NCBI GenBank assembly: GCA_006503535.1
Contig: QYRS01000017.1
Span: forward strand, 1 to 64,000
Length of the DNA: 64,000 bases
Direction: 5' to 3'
Source of the DNA: Arthrinium phaeospermum
Lineage: Eukaryota; Ascomycota; Sordariomycetes; Amphisphaeriales; Apiosporaceae
The translations under genes and the position numbers were made by a program. The notes under the pieces are model-generated. The model made no database searches and was not told where the DNA came from. It saw only the letters and a list, made by a program, of their open reading frames with translations. Each line of letters begins with the position of its first letter. The stretch's first letter is position 1. Shown piece after piece: positions 37,296 to 47,687 of this stretch.

Positions 37296-38632
37296 ATGTC
37301 GTCGAACCCGAATTCCCATCCATCTTTGAAGATTTCCCGCGTAGCCCTGCAGTGGTCCGAGACAAACCACGAAGCGTCCTCATTTTTGACCACGCCTGAT
37401 CCTTCTGATGCACGCATCGTATTTGAATCCCAAACAAGCCCAGTACAGAAAGACGCCGATCGCGAAGATGATCCCTCGGGCGTTTTCCTCCAACTGTCCG
37501 TCCCCCTCAAGTTGAAGGGAATCTTTGTCCACGCGCCCGTCCACGTCCACATCCATCCGAGCCAAATTCAGTCACCAGCATACAGCGACGATATCGATGC
37601 CCCCGATACGGTACGAGCCAAGATGCCGGGCCGGCTGGCGCGGTTTTCCATGGTGCTCAGCGAGCCCGTGCGCCTCATCATCCCCAGCAACACCCCATCT
37701 CCACTGCGCGCAAGAAGCCGTGCCTCTGGCCAAGTCCTCGACGCCCTCCGGTCGTTGGCCCGCGCCACCCAGCTTTCCATCTACATGACGGACGAGGAAG
37801 CGTCGCGATCTCACCTGCAGCACTTGTGCTCGTTGCTGGCTGCTGGCCGTGGCGTGCCGCTGCCGCCGTACACCGAGACATTCCGACTTTTTGGCGGGTC
37901 GGGGGGTTGTCAATGGGTGGACCAGCCTCCAGACCCTCCACCATCAATACTTCCCTCGGCCGAGGAAGACCACGACAGTTTGCCGCCGCCGCGGTACGAT
38001 GAGCTGGGTCCAGGGCCGCCCATGCCCCCCATCTCCAGTACGTTCAGCCATCCTCCCCCCCTCCTATTTCAGGCTTCTAACCTTGCGTAGCCAAGTCGGA
38101 ATCCCAGGGCACGAAGCGGCAGCGGCATCGTCGCAGCACCAGCAGCACCTGCAGCGAGGCTTCGGCTTTCGCGGACGCCGGGCTTCAGGTCAAGAAGCCC
38201 GACCTGCGCGCTTCCCCACCCCGACTCGAACCCGCGACCGAATCCTCGGCAATGCTTCAACGGCTCACCCTCTTGGAGATGCTCGTCCAGGCGCAAGCCC
38301 GCCAGATCGACGAGCTGCTTGCGGACAACCGGCAACAAAAGGATCGGATTCGCGAGTGCGAGGCGGACATTGGGGCAGTGCGACAGGCGGCCGAACGCGC
38401 GAATGGCCGGGTGGAGGAGCTGGAGCTGGAGATGGCGCTGCAGCGCGACGACCTGGAGCGGGTGGACGGCGAGGTGCAGTACTGCCGCGAGCAAGAAGAG
38501 GAAATCGCCGAGGTCGTGGCCAGTGCTGTCTCGGACCGGATAACGGAGGCTGTGACGGAGGCTGTGACGGAACGCATCGCGACGCGGGGGTTCGTCGCGA
38601 GGAATATATCTTTTTCTTTAGGGGATGAATGA
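37296..38632 (+). CDS. Fungal-specific protein of unknown function with C-terminal coiled coil
   Basis: Two exons, 37,296-38,037 and 38,091-38,632, separated by a 53-nt intron with an ideal branch (TTCTAAC), give 427 residues. The N-terminal half (about 1-215) is a folded-looking domain with FLQLSVPLKLKG, PVHVHIHPSQIQS and VLDALRSLARATQLSIYM. This pattern recurs in a widespread Pezizomycotina family with no assigned function. A Pro-rich linker with PPRYDELGPGPP (about 235-250) follows. A basic Ser-rich stretch (TKRQRHRRSTSS) is a likely nuclear signal. From about residue 300 a long heptad-rich helix (LLEMLVQAQARQIDELLADN and on) predicts a coiled coil. No signal peptide or membrane segment is seen, so a nuclear or cytosolic role is more likely than secretion. 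Function unknown. Confidence 0.8.
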
Positions 38633-39986
38633 CGTTTATTCTCTACTTGGCGTGCTGCTGATCTGATCGCACGGGTCTTGGTGTTTTGTCCGTTTTGTGA
38701 AGCCGTACATCCCAACCGTGTGCTTGCCAACCTGCGTCAAAGCGAAACCCTGCCTGGCACGCGCTACATTGCGCTCAGTCCATGGTGTCCCCGTCGCATG
38801 CCTATCCGGCCCCAACCGAGCTTTTGGTCGAGATCTTGAAAGAATGGCATTGTTTCAGGCTGCATGTGCCGGCTTATTCGCCCACATTTGATTGTGGTCA
38901 ATAATGCCTCTGGTGGTCCTGGGAATTGGGTAGGTTACAATTCCACGACATTTGGCTAGAGGATGCCAACTGCCTCGTTGACGTCGGCACCACGCATCTC
39001 GAAGGTTGCCGAGTTTACGCGTGAAGAGACTTTCATGGCTATCTCGAGAAGTTGAAAAATGGCAGTGTTTCTAGTGGTGAGGCCATCCCCGCTTTGCCCT
39101 TGCTCAATGTGTCCGCACTAGACATCAACAATGGCTGTTGCCGGCATCGCATTCATTTGCAGCAGTCGCCCCGCGTCCAACGGTCCGCCGAAAGTACGTT
39201 GGCATGCCGCCGACCCGATCACGGCACTTCCCATTACAAGATCAGAATGCTGTATCGCAACTGGCAGAGCGACAGCCGCGGGAAGCCGTTCCCTATCCGG
39301 TTTGCCTTCAGAAGGTTCCTCCAAGCCGGATGGTCTTCAGTACTACAGAGCTGGTGGATATCAGACAGCAACATTGAAAGTATCCTTTTGGTTGATGCCG
39401 TGAGAGTGGGCTGTCCCGAACGAAAGTCAAAGTCAGCTTTTGCGTTTCGGGGCAGTTGTGCAAGCCATGGGACAATCGCTTGTATGCTTCAAGTGCGACC
39501 CACGTACGACACGAGGTAGCTAGAGAAAGAAACTCTTCAGCTCTGGCTGCTGCACCAAGTTGCATCGACATGCTGCAGACTGGAAGATGCGGTTTCTGGA
39601 TGGCATATGACCACGGGATGATCAGATCCAATGTTTGGTGGCTCAAGAACAAGGTGTGGAGTGAGTCAGGCCACCCGGCCTTCAAAAGTCTACCAACTCT
39701 CCAAGCACAAAATCGCCTACATATGCACAATACGAAACATCCAAGACGGCCCGAGTTTGGCATGACCGACAATAGCTAAGACTCAATGTTAACCGGCATG
39801 TTCGTTGTACATGAAGGGTGAGCTCTTGGTCTCTAGCCTCAAATATATTGTACATGCTGGAGTCGGGCTCAACCAGTGGCTGCCCAAGCCAAAACGCTCG
39901 ACAACGAGCACATCTATCTTTCCAAGCCCCCCAACAGCATCCCCGTATATCATGCCCTCCTGCCAGTCCCAGCCTGAAGCAGCACA
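38633..39986. other. Intergenic region upstream of the cyclase
   Basis: No supported gene. Overlapping frames at 39,052-39,519 do not look like conserved protein. AAATATATTG at about 39,840, roughly 145 bp before the cyclase ATG, could serve as a TATA element. Confidence 0.4.
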
Positions 39987-42023
39987 ATGAGCCGCTCCTT
40001 AACCATGGACATGGAAAACCTCTCACTTCGCCTCGAGGCCGAAGAAGCCTTGGAACAGGCGGTACAATTTTCGTTCGATGAACAAAAGGAAGATGGCCAC
40101 TGGGTGGCCGAGACGTCGTCGGATGCCACCTTCACGTCCGAGTACGTCATGTTCAAATACGCCGTCGGCCTGGACTTGAAAGCAGATGGCGACGCGATCA
40201 AGTTTTGGCTGCTCCGAGACCAGAAACAAGACGGCTCTTGGGGCCTGGCACCCGAGCTGCCCGGCAACATCTCGACCACCACCGAGGCATACCTGGCACT
40301 CAAGATCCTCGGCGTCTCGGCCGACGAAAAGGCCATGCTCAAGGCGCGGGACTTCATGATCCAGAGCGGCGGCGTGGCCAAGGTCCGCTTCTTCACGCGC
40401 TTCTTCCTCGCGACCTTTGGGCTGTTCCCGTGGGCCGCCATCCCCCAAATCCCGGCCGAGCTCATTCTCTTGCCGGCGTCGTCGCCGCTAAACATCTACA
40501 CCCTCTCGTCGTGGGCGCGGAGCACCATGATACCCGTACTCATCGTCGCTCACCATAAGCCGCTGTACGCCCTGCCAAACGGCCGTAGCCCCGATAACGA
40601 CTTCCTCGACGAGCTGTGGGTAGACCCGAAGCACAAGAACGTCCCCTTTGCGCCACCCATGTCTAAGCTCTTCTGGGAAAGCGATTGGATCCAGCTCTTC
40701 TTCACCGCCGCCGACAAGGTCCTGGCTGTCGCCGGCGGGCTCAGGAACTTCCCCACCCGAAGGACGGCCTTGACAAAATGCGTCGAGTGGCTGCTGGAGC
40801 ACCAAGAGGCCGAGGGCGACTGGGCCGGGTTCTTCCCTCCCATGCACGGCAGCGTGTGGGCCCTGATTCTGGAGGGCTACCCTCTCGACCACGATGTGAT
40901 CAAGCGCGGGCTCTCTGCTCTCGAGCGGCTGGCGGTACAGGACGAGGGCGGAAAGAGGCTAACGGCCACCGTGTCGCCGGTGTGGGACACGTCCCTCATG
41001 GCCGTCTCCATGTGCGACGCCGGGGTGGGCTCGGACCCCCGCATGTGCAAGGCCGCCGAGTGGCTCCAGTGCCGCCAGCTCATGGGCCCCGAGGGCGATT
41101 GGCGCGTCTACAGCCCGTGTCAGCAGCCCGGGGGATGGAGCTTCCAGTACCACAACAGGTGGTACCCCGACGTCGATGACACTGCCGTCGTCGTCATGGC
41201 GCTCGCAAAGCAAGATCTCCGCTTCGTCGAGTCCGACTCGTGCGTCCACGCGTTGACGTGGATCATGGGGATGCAAAACCACGACGGCGGCTGGGGCGCC
41301 TTTGACTGCTACAACGACAAGCTCTGGCTGCACAAGATCCCATTCAGCGACATGGACAGCTTGTGTGACCCCAGCACGGCCGACGTCACCGGTCGCATCT
41401 TGGAGTGCTTCGGATTGATGTTGTCATACGGGACCAAACGTCTGGGAGAGCCGATGGAGGCGAGACTAGCCTCTTCGGCGGCACGTGCTGTCGACTATCT
41501 GCTGAAAGAGCAGGAGAAGACGGGTCCGTGGTGGGGCCGCTGGGGCAGCAACTACATCTACGGCACTGGCAATGTGCTGCGTGGCCTGGTGCACTTCGGC
41601 CGATCCGACCCGAAAGTGTGCTCGTCACTCGAGACGGCCGTGTCCTGGTTCGAGTCCGTCCAGAATGCCGACGGGGGCTGGGGCGAGACCTTGGCGTCGT
41701 ACGAGTTCCCCAAGCTGGCCGGGCAAGGGGCGCCGAGCAACGCGGCCCAGACGGCCTGGGCCCTCCAGTCGCTGCTGCTGTTCCGCCCCGCCTCGTCGCG
41801 GGCGATCCAGGGCGGCATCTCGTGGCTGGTGAGCAACCAGACCGTCGAGTCCAGCAACGGAGGGGCGTCGTGGCCGGCCGACTTCTATACCGGCACCGGC
41901 TTCCCGGGGGTGCTCTACTTGGGATACCCGCTCTACCATCACGCGTTCCCGGTCATGGCTTTGAGCAAGTATCTCGCTGCTCAGAAAGGAGTGGTCCACC
42001 GTGAGTTGAAAGTCGAGGGCTGA
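39987..42023 (+). CDS. Squalene-hopene cyclase (class II triterpene cyclase)
   Basis: Single exon, 678 residues. It is predicted to protonate squalene and fold it into a hopene- or tetrahymanol-type pentacycle at the ER or another membrane. The catalytic DxDD motif is YPDVDDTA (Asp395-Asp398). Oxidosqualene cyclases carry DCTAE here instead, which fixes the subfamily. QW-type repeats are visible: QKQDGSWG near 77, QEAEGDWAG, QQPGGWSFQY, QNHDGGWGAFD, the KTGPWWGRWG region and QNADGGWGE. Two alpha-alpha barrel domains span the length, slightly longer than the roughly 630 residues usual in bacteria. ATG 39,987 is the first in frame, with two more Met within eight residues. Lack of introns beside intron-containing neighbours fits the accepted bacterial origin of fungal SHCs. 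It is the likely scaffold enzyme of any cluster here. It could also act on other polyprenes. Confidence 0.95.
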   Translation: MSRSLTMDMENLSLRLEAEEALEQAVQFSFDEQKEDGHWVAETSSDATFTSEYVMFKYAVGLDLKADGDAIKFWLLRDQKQDGSWGLAPELPGNISTTTEAYLALKILGVSADEKAMLKARDFMIQSGGVAKVRFFTRFFLATFGLFPWAAIPQIPAELILLPASSPLNIYTLSSWARSTMIPVLIVAHHKPLYALPNGRSPDNDFLDELWVDPKHKNVPFAPPMSKLFWESDWIQLFFTAADKVLAVAGGLRNFPTRRTALTKCVEWLLEHQEAEGDWAGFFPPMHGSVWALILEGYPLDHDVIKRGLSALERLAVQDEGGKRLTATVSPVWDTSLMAVSMCDAGVGSDPRMCKAAEWLQCRQLMGPEGDWRVYSPCQQPGGWSFQYHNRWYPDVDDTAVVVMALAKQDLRFVESDSCVHALTWIMGMQNHDGGWGAFDCYNDKLWLHKIPFSDMDSLCDPSTADVTGRILECFGLMLSYGTKRLGEPMEARLASSAARAVDYLLKEQEKTGPWWGRWGSNYIYGTGNVLRGLVHFGRSDPKVCSSLETAVSWFESVQNADGGWGETLASYEFPKLAGQGAPSNAAQTAWALQSLLLFRPASSRAIQGGISWLVSNQTVESSNGGASWPADFYTGTGFPGVLYLGYPLYHHAFPVMALSKYLAAQKGVVHRELKVEG

Positions 42024-42574
42024 TAACATTCATCTTTGCTTCCACCACAAGCAGGCATGGCGAGCTGCCAATGTTGAAAAGGTGTCTTGCTTTTGTTAGA
42101 TTTGGTAGTAATGCAGTGCGTATTCTCAACCTGGTCTACATTGATGTCCTCATATCCATCCCGTGAAGGTACAACCCAGTGATCCAAAGACTAGTGACAT
42201 CCCAATTCCAACCCGATAAGCTGCCGGCTCATCTCGTCATGCGGTCTTGGCGGCGGGTCTTGGCTTGGGATTCTCCAAATACCAAGATGCCAAGATCACG
42301 TTTCCAAGGGGCTTGGGTTACTATAACTCTTTGCAGCCCCCTCACTTCTCCATACCAAGCGCAACCCCTCTTCGAGACCTTCCTCATCGGGAGAGCCGAT
42401 TGCTGCGCACAGCAGTCGCATGAAGGAGCCGATAGCGCTCAAAGTATTCCGACGACGTTATCATGCCTGCTTTTGTTAGTATAAATGCTTGATGTTGTCC
42501 GGTATTTAGCTACCGCTGCTGTGGAGCAACTCTATCGTGCCACCTTCGGTTGACCTCACCATCAGGCTCTCACG
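42024..42574. promoter_or_regulatory. Cyclase terminator and M14 peptidase promoter region
   Basis: This 551-bp gap separates two genes on the same strand. AGTATAAATGC at about 42,478-42,488, roughly 90 bp before the ATG of the next gene, is a good TATA candidate. No ORF is supported. Confidence 0.45.
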
Positions 42575-44341
42575 ATGTTCGTAACCACCCCTGCCAACCT
42601 TGGCTGGGTTGCCCTCTCAATACTGCCTATCGCCTGGGCGCAGTCTGGCGGCCCTCAGTCGGGACTCCAGTATGGGGAGAACTGGTTACCGACTGTCAAG
42701 GACAGCGAACTAGTGGCGCAAAACTTCCCCGACGTCGACATTGAGCTGCTGTCTCCTGCCTTCTTGGATCCGCAGTCGGTGCCCAGCCGATTTAAGAATG
42801 GCACCGAGGGACCAACTGGCCATTCGGAGCTTGGTTTGTTACCATATTCAGACTTACCCTGACAGGCACTCGCTGACAAGATGTGATAGAATCCTTCATC
42901 AAAGACCTGGCGCAAAAGAATGACTGGATGAAGTACCAACCTGGCGATTTCCTCTCGGAAGAAGGCCGCACCATCCCCTACGTCTTCTTATCGCAGCCCA
43001 GCCCGTCCAACAACAGCAACACCCCAAAGAACAAGCTTCGGGTGTACCTCCAGGGCGCCATCCACGGCAACGAGCCCGCGGCAGACCAATCCATACTGGC
43101 CCTGTTGGGAAAGATGAACGCCAACCAGACTTGGACCAAGTCGCTCCTCGAGAAGATGGACATCAAGATATTGCCGCGTTACAATGTAGACGGGGTGGAT
43201 TACTTCCAGCGCCAGCTAGCCGTCAACCTGGATCCGAACCGCGAGCACATCAAGCTGATGCGGGCGCAGTCTCGCAGCATCAAGCGCGTCGTCAGCGAGT
43301 ACAGCCCCCACATCTCCATTGACATGCGTACGTAACCATCCTGATAGTCACTGCTCCTAATATTGGCTACTGACTCTTGGCGTTGTAGACGAATTCACGG
43401 CCCCGACGGTGTACGGCGGCCACTACCAGCACGGCGCCGACTCGCTAATTTCGGGCGGCATCAACCTCAACATCCACCAGGCCATCCGCGACCAGGTCCT
43501 TGACCACTTCATCCCCACCATGGGCGCCCGCCTCGAGTCGCACGGTCTGCGCTGGGAGCACTACGCAACGGGCGCTTCCAACAGTACACCCGGCTCCGCC
43601 ATCTCGCTGACTCAAGCCGTCACGGAGGCGCGCACTGGACGGAACGCTGTCGGGCTCACCCAAGCCATCTCGTTTCTGCTGGAAATGCGCGGAATCCGGA
43701 TTGGCAACCAGCACTTCCAGCGCCGGGTGGCAACGGCGCTGATCAAGATTGAAGCGATCCTCGAGCTGGCCCGGGATCAGACCGACGACATCTACTCTAC
43801 GGTCGAGGGCGCCATTGCCGACTTCATCGACAGCGACGACGACATCGTGGTCACGGACTCGTACCCCCGCTCCAACCGCACCTTCACCATGATCGACCAG
43901 CGCGACGGCAGCGTGGTCCAGGCGCCGGTGACGTGGTACGAGACGACGCCCTCGCGTGCCAACCTGACGCGCGCCCGGCCCGAGGCGTACCTCATCCCCC
44001 GGAGCTGGGCTGACATCGCCGAGCGCCTTGAGATCCTGGGGCTCGAGGTCGAGACCCTGGACGACGAGTTCCGGGGCCCCGTCCAGACCATGACGGTGGC
44101 GTCGTCTAAACTGGGGTCCAGTCTGTACGAGGGCCACGTCCTCAACACGGTGACGACGGAAACGTCCACGCGCGAGGTGGTTTTGCCCGCCGGCAGCTTC
44201 CGGATCAGCACGAGACAGAAGAACGCCGCGCTGGCCTTTACGGCGCTCGAGCCCGAGAACATCGACAGCTATGTGACTTTCAACATCATTCCAGTCGGGC
44301 GGGGCGATGAGTACCCGGTATTCCGGATCCCGAGGTCGTGA
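42575..44341 (+). CDS. Secreted M14-family zinc carboxypeptidase
   Basis: Three exons (42,575-42,833, 42,890-43,327, 43,389-44,341) give 549 residues with every splice phase consistent. It is predicted to remove C-terminal residues from peptides outside the cell. The hydrophobic leader ending IAWAQS is a signal peptide. Zinc ligands are visible as HGNE (His145, Glu148) and DMH (His233). The substrate-binding Asn-Arg is in NLDPNRE (about 202-203), and Glu331 in LLEMRG is the probable catalytic base. After the peptidase domain (to about 380) comes a roughly 170-residue beta-rich extension typical of the larger fungal M14 enzymes. Several N-glycosylation sites (NGT, NQT, NRT, NLT) support secretion. 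It converges with the next gene, 200 bp apart. A role in peptide processing for a metabolite cannot be excluded but has no direct support. Confidence 0.9.
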
Positions 44342-44540
44342 TTTCTCCGGCCTTCATACTCAGAGTCACACGCATGGTATGGGTTAATCAAGTAATCAAT
44401 ATCATATTTGCGGAATAGCCATACGTAGTAAGTGTAATTATTTGGGCTATCAGCGAGCTCGGAGGGGTGACGATCCGATGAACCCGTCATGGCTATCTCT
44501 GTTCGACCATTTCATTTAGAATACTACCACAGGTCAACTT

Positions 44541-46250
44541 CTACCTGGTGCCGTACTCCACAGACACCGTGACTGTCTCGGTGATAATGGCCCGGTCGCT
44601 GCTTGCGTCGGTGGACTGGTTCGTGACCCCAAGCGATGCCATGCCATCATTATACCCCCTGCGTCCGGCATTGATCTTGGTGCTGTGTCCCATTCCGTAC
44701 ATCATCTCATCCCCCTCCTCCCCGAACTTGGCGTAGTAGTTTCTCTGGTTCGAAATCTGGCCAAACGTCACCAGGGCAGGATTGTGCTGGTATGTGTCCT
44801 TGCTCGATTTGCCGCGAGACGACGAATCCCCAATGAGGCTGGGCGCGACGTGGCGGAAGAACCGGCGGAGAGTAGGCGTCGAGCCGCAGATGATGATTAA
44901 ATTGGCCTCGATGATTCTGTTTAGTGGCCACAGAGACCGATTAGTCTTTGTTGTGCCTGATGCTATGGAATACGTGAGTGAGAGGGAACTTACGCCCATA
45001 GACTGGGTTGCGCAATGACCCATGACTGATCGGCGTTGCCCAGCAGCATGGGCAGGTATGCACACCTCACAATCGACGTGACTACAGTTCTACGAAAAGT
45101 CAGTACCAAAGAATGTGTGGGGCTGGAAGAGGATGGCGGGACATACGCAGAAGCGAACGTGAAGATGATGGCGACGCCAATCTTCTGGACCTTGGGCATT
45201 CGAAGCTGCGAGATCAGGCGAATCGGCAGCACGAATAGTATCAGATCAGTGATGATATTCGCAATGGCTGTTGCAAAGTACAGCTTGACCACGTCAATGC
45301 AGGAGCCCTCGGTAGCCGGGATGCTGACGTCCCAGCTTTTGCGCACCTATTGACACTTGGGTTAGCTGCATGAACATGGTACCGACAGAGAAAAAGGCAA
45401 CAAGTTGCTCCGTGACACAATTCACGTCAGAAACCGTAGAGGAAGAGTTTGCTTGCGCTGCGGAAAAGTGGGCTTACAGGGTGGCATGAGAAGATCATGA
45501 CGAAGACAAGAACAACCGTGTGCGTCAGGACAAGACCGACTGTGGCCCATGAGCAGACCTTGAACCACCCACTCGGCGCCAGGCGAAGGAACACGACGAG
45601 AAGGGACATCTTTGCAAAGCTGCCGGCGAGCACATAAAGCGGAGGGCTGATCCAGGAGAGCTTCACGTCTTTGGTCAGCACATCATGGCAAATGGGGTGC
45701 TGCCGATGTAGAAGGCACGTACCAGCAGAAAGGATTCGTATTTTGGTATGGGAAGCTCCCAGCCATGGACGCCTTCGATGGCGGCAGCGAACTCGTCTGT
45801 TCGGTTGGGGTAAGCAGATATTCGGTGGATTCGATGGCTTGGGGTTGCATTGACGTACAGACCAGAATCAGCTGTGTTGCTTGCCCAAAAGCCTGAGTGC
45901 AGCCGTGTTAGCTTGCTGGACTCTCAGAACAGCTGTTGCTTGCTATCAACGGATGGCACGAACCCAAGAGAAAACCAGAAACACTGCCATCGAGGCCCGT
46001 GATTAGCCATGCATCCGTCAATGTTGTACTGTATTTCTGTCTCACCATCATCCCATTGGAGGCCGCCATCAAAGACAAGCCTTGTGTACAGCCTTTGCGC
46101 CAGAAACACCAGAGCCAGGGCGCTCCCAACCGCATAGCACCAGTAGATCCCGATGTCACCGTTTCTCTGGGGGTTGGCGAGGTTGACGATGTACCCCGGC
46201 GGCGGCGTGAGCAACACGCGTGTGCCGTCTACCTCGGGAAATCCCGACAT
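44541..46250 (-). CDS. SAT4/rhodopsin-domain integral membrane protein
   Basis: Eight exons on the minus strand join in frame: 46,250-46,046, 45,983-45,964, 45,892-45,859, 45,796-45,723, 45,660-45,478, 45,346-45,147, 45,089-44,994 and 44,916-44,541, giving 395 residues. Exon 2 is only 20 nt and supplies part of the family signature WDDVFLVFSW. Seven hydrophobic segments follow the fungal rhodopsin/SAT4 layout, with HGWELP before TM3, FSCHPVRKSWD after TM4, the GSCID loop before TM5, and QPSLWAIIEANLIIICGS-TPTLR for TM7. The C-terminal tail (about 115 residues) is soluble and Ser/Thr-rich. The family lacks the retinal lysine of true rhodopsins; roles are largely unknown, although some members resemble the PTH11 group of putative GPCRs. 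The start at 46,250 was chosen because it begins just before the conserved PPPG; ATG 46,283 is an alternative adding 11 residues. Confidence in the fold is high, in function low. Confidence 0.9.
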
Positions 46251-47687
46251 CAGTGGCAGTCGATGCCGAGTTTCGAGCGCCACCTATCTCGGGGTCTCCA
46301 AGGGCTCGAGTCGAGGTGGAAAGACGGTGCGGCGGTAGTCGTTGGGAGGAGGTCGCAGATCGATTTGCGGGCTCCGCTGAGGGGCCGCCCGACCGCAAAG
46401 AGGGGATATTATATGGTTCTAAGAGGGGAGAGCTGAACCAAACGAAAGCAGAGTTACCTAGCACGTAAAAGAGTGCCCAGGCAGCAAAGAGTCACCGTAG
46501 CTGGCTGGACCTGACCAGTCGGAGCCTGGAGTGAGTTCTGTTTTAAACCCATTTACCCAGCGTGGGCCACCGCGGTGCAGATAACAACATTGTACTTATT
46601 CGTGGCGCGCATAATGAAAACCTGCTGGTTGGGCATGTACACGCTGTGCTTGGGTTGCATTTGATCGCTGCATTGCAGCATATATGCAATGGTAGCTGTG
46701 TTATATCAACAACCCACGCATCAGCTGTCCAGTGCAATCAAAGTCGCGGGGAAGGGGGTCGGCAAGCGAGCAAGCTAGCTACGCCGCAATGCATGCATCC
46801 TTGTGCAGGAAGGGACAAGGCGTTTGGCGTTCCGAGAGAGCCGACCGGGGCTATCCGGATAATCCCTGCCTTATCGGAGACGAGATGGGACCAAAATTGG
46901 TTCGATGCTGCTGTCATGAGAGGCCAGAGTGTGACTGCAAAGTGCCTAGACTTGGAAAGATGCAGTGTTGGCAGCAGATCAGGTAAAGCAGCCCCATTCT
47001 GTATTCGCCAATACTTTCCCAGCCCATCCTGAAGGCACTGCCGTAGATAAAAACATCGATCTGCAGCATTGAGCTGCACTTCCCATGTCTCCATGTCAAT
47101 GATGGCAGCCGGCCTGTGTTGCATGGGCAGCAAGGGGCAGAGGCAGGCAGGTGTGCCGCAGAATCCCACGAGCGCACGAGTGGGGGTTGCTGGGGAAGAA
47201 ACCGGGGCTGACTTCCGGCTTGGGTGCTGAGATCGCCGCCCCTCTTAAACCACCACCGTCCTCGTTCCATTCTCGCCTTTTCTCATGGCGGCACAGCAAA
47301 ATATGGGGGTCAACACTCCTACATCTTCCCGTAACGGTTACCATCCCGAGCCTTATCAAGAAGAGGATGATCCGCAATATGCAAAGTCTGCGCACGGCAA
47401 ATTGGCGAGGATGCCAATGATGCCGAAATGCAACCCAACCAGACCCGAGCCCACGACCGGCCAAAAAGGGGCGGCGTCCCGATGAACAGTCCCCGGCTCG
47501 GGAGCAAGCGAGAATAAAAAGCCAGTCCCCATCGTCTCTGGGCTGGAAATGCCTATGACTCGCCATCACAACTTCCTTGGGGGCCGTGGCGTGCATTTCA
47601 TTGACTTCTAATTGGCACTTTCCTTGTGTGTGTGTGGCCATCAAGCATATGCAAGTCAGATCCTTCGGACCAGGAACCGAATCAATA
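46251..47687. promoter_or_regulatory. Divergent promoter region
   Basis: This 1.4-kb gap lies between the membrane-protein gene (minus) and the FAD oxidase gene (plus), so both promoters must lie here. AGAATAAAAAGCC near 47,511 is AT-rich and could act as a TATA element about 175 bp from the oxidase ATG. No gene is supported. Confidence 0.4.

Noticed and set aside
39987..42023. Oxidosqualene (lanosterol) cyclase
   Set aside because: The catalytic motif is DVDD, not DCTAE, and the length is shorter than the 720-760 residues usual for oxidosqualene cyclases.
43445..44137. 230-residue minus-strand frame inside the M14 peptidase
   Set aside because: Low-complexity shadow of the sense codons.
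44541..46250. Light-sensing microbial rhodopsin
   Set aside because: The seventh helix lacks the retinal-binding Lys context; the signature fits the SAT4-type fungal membrane family instead.
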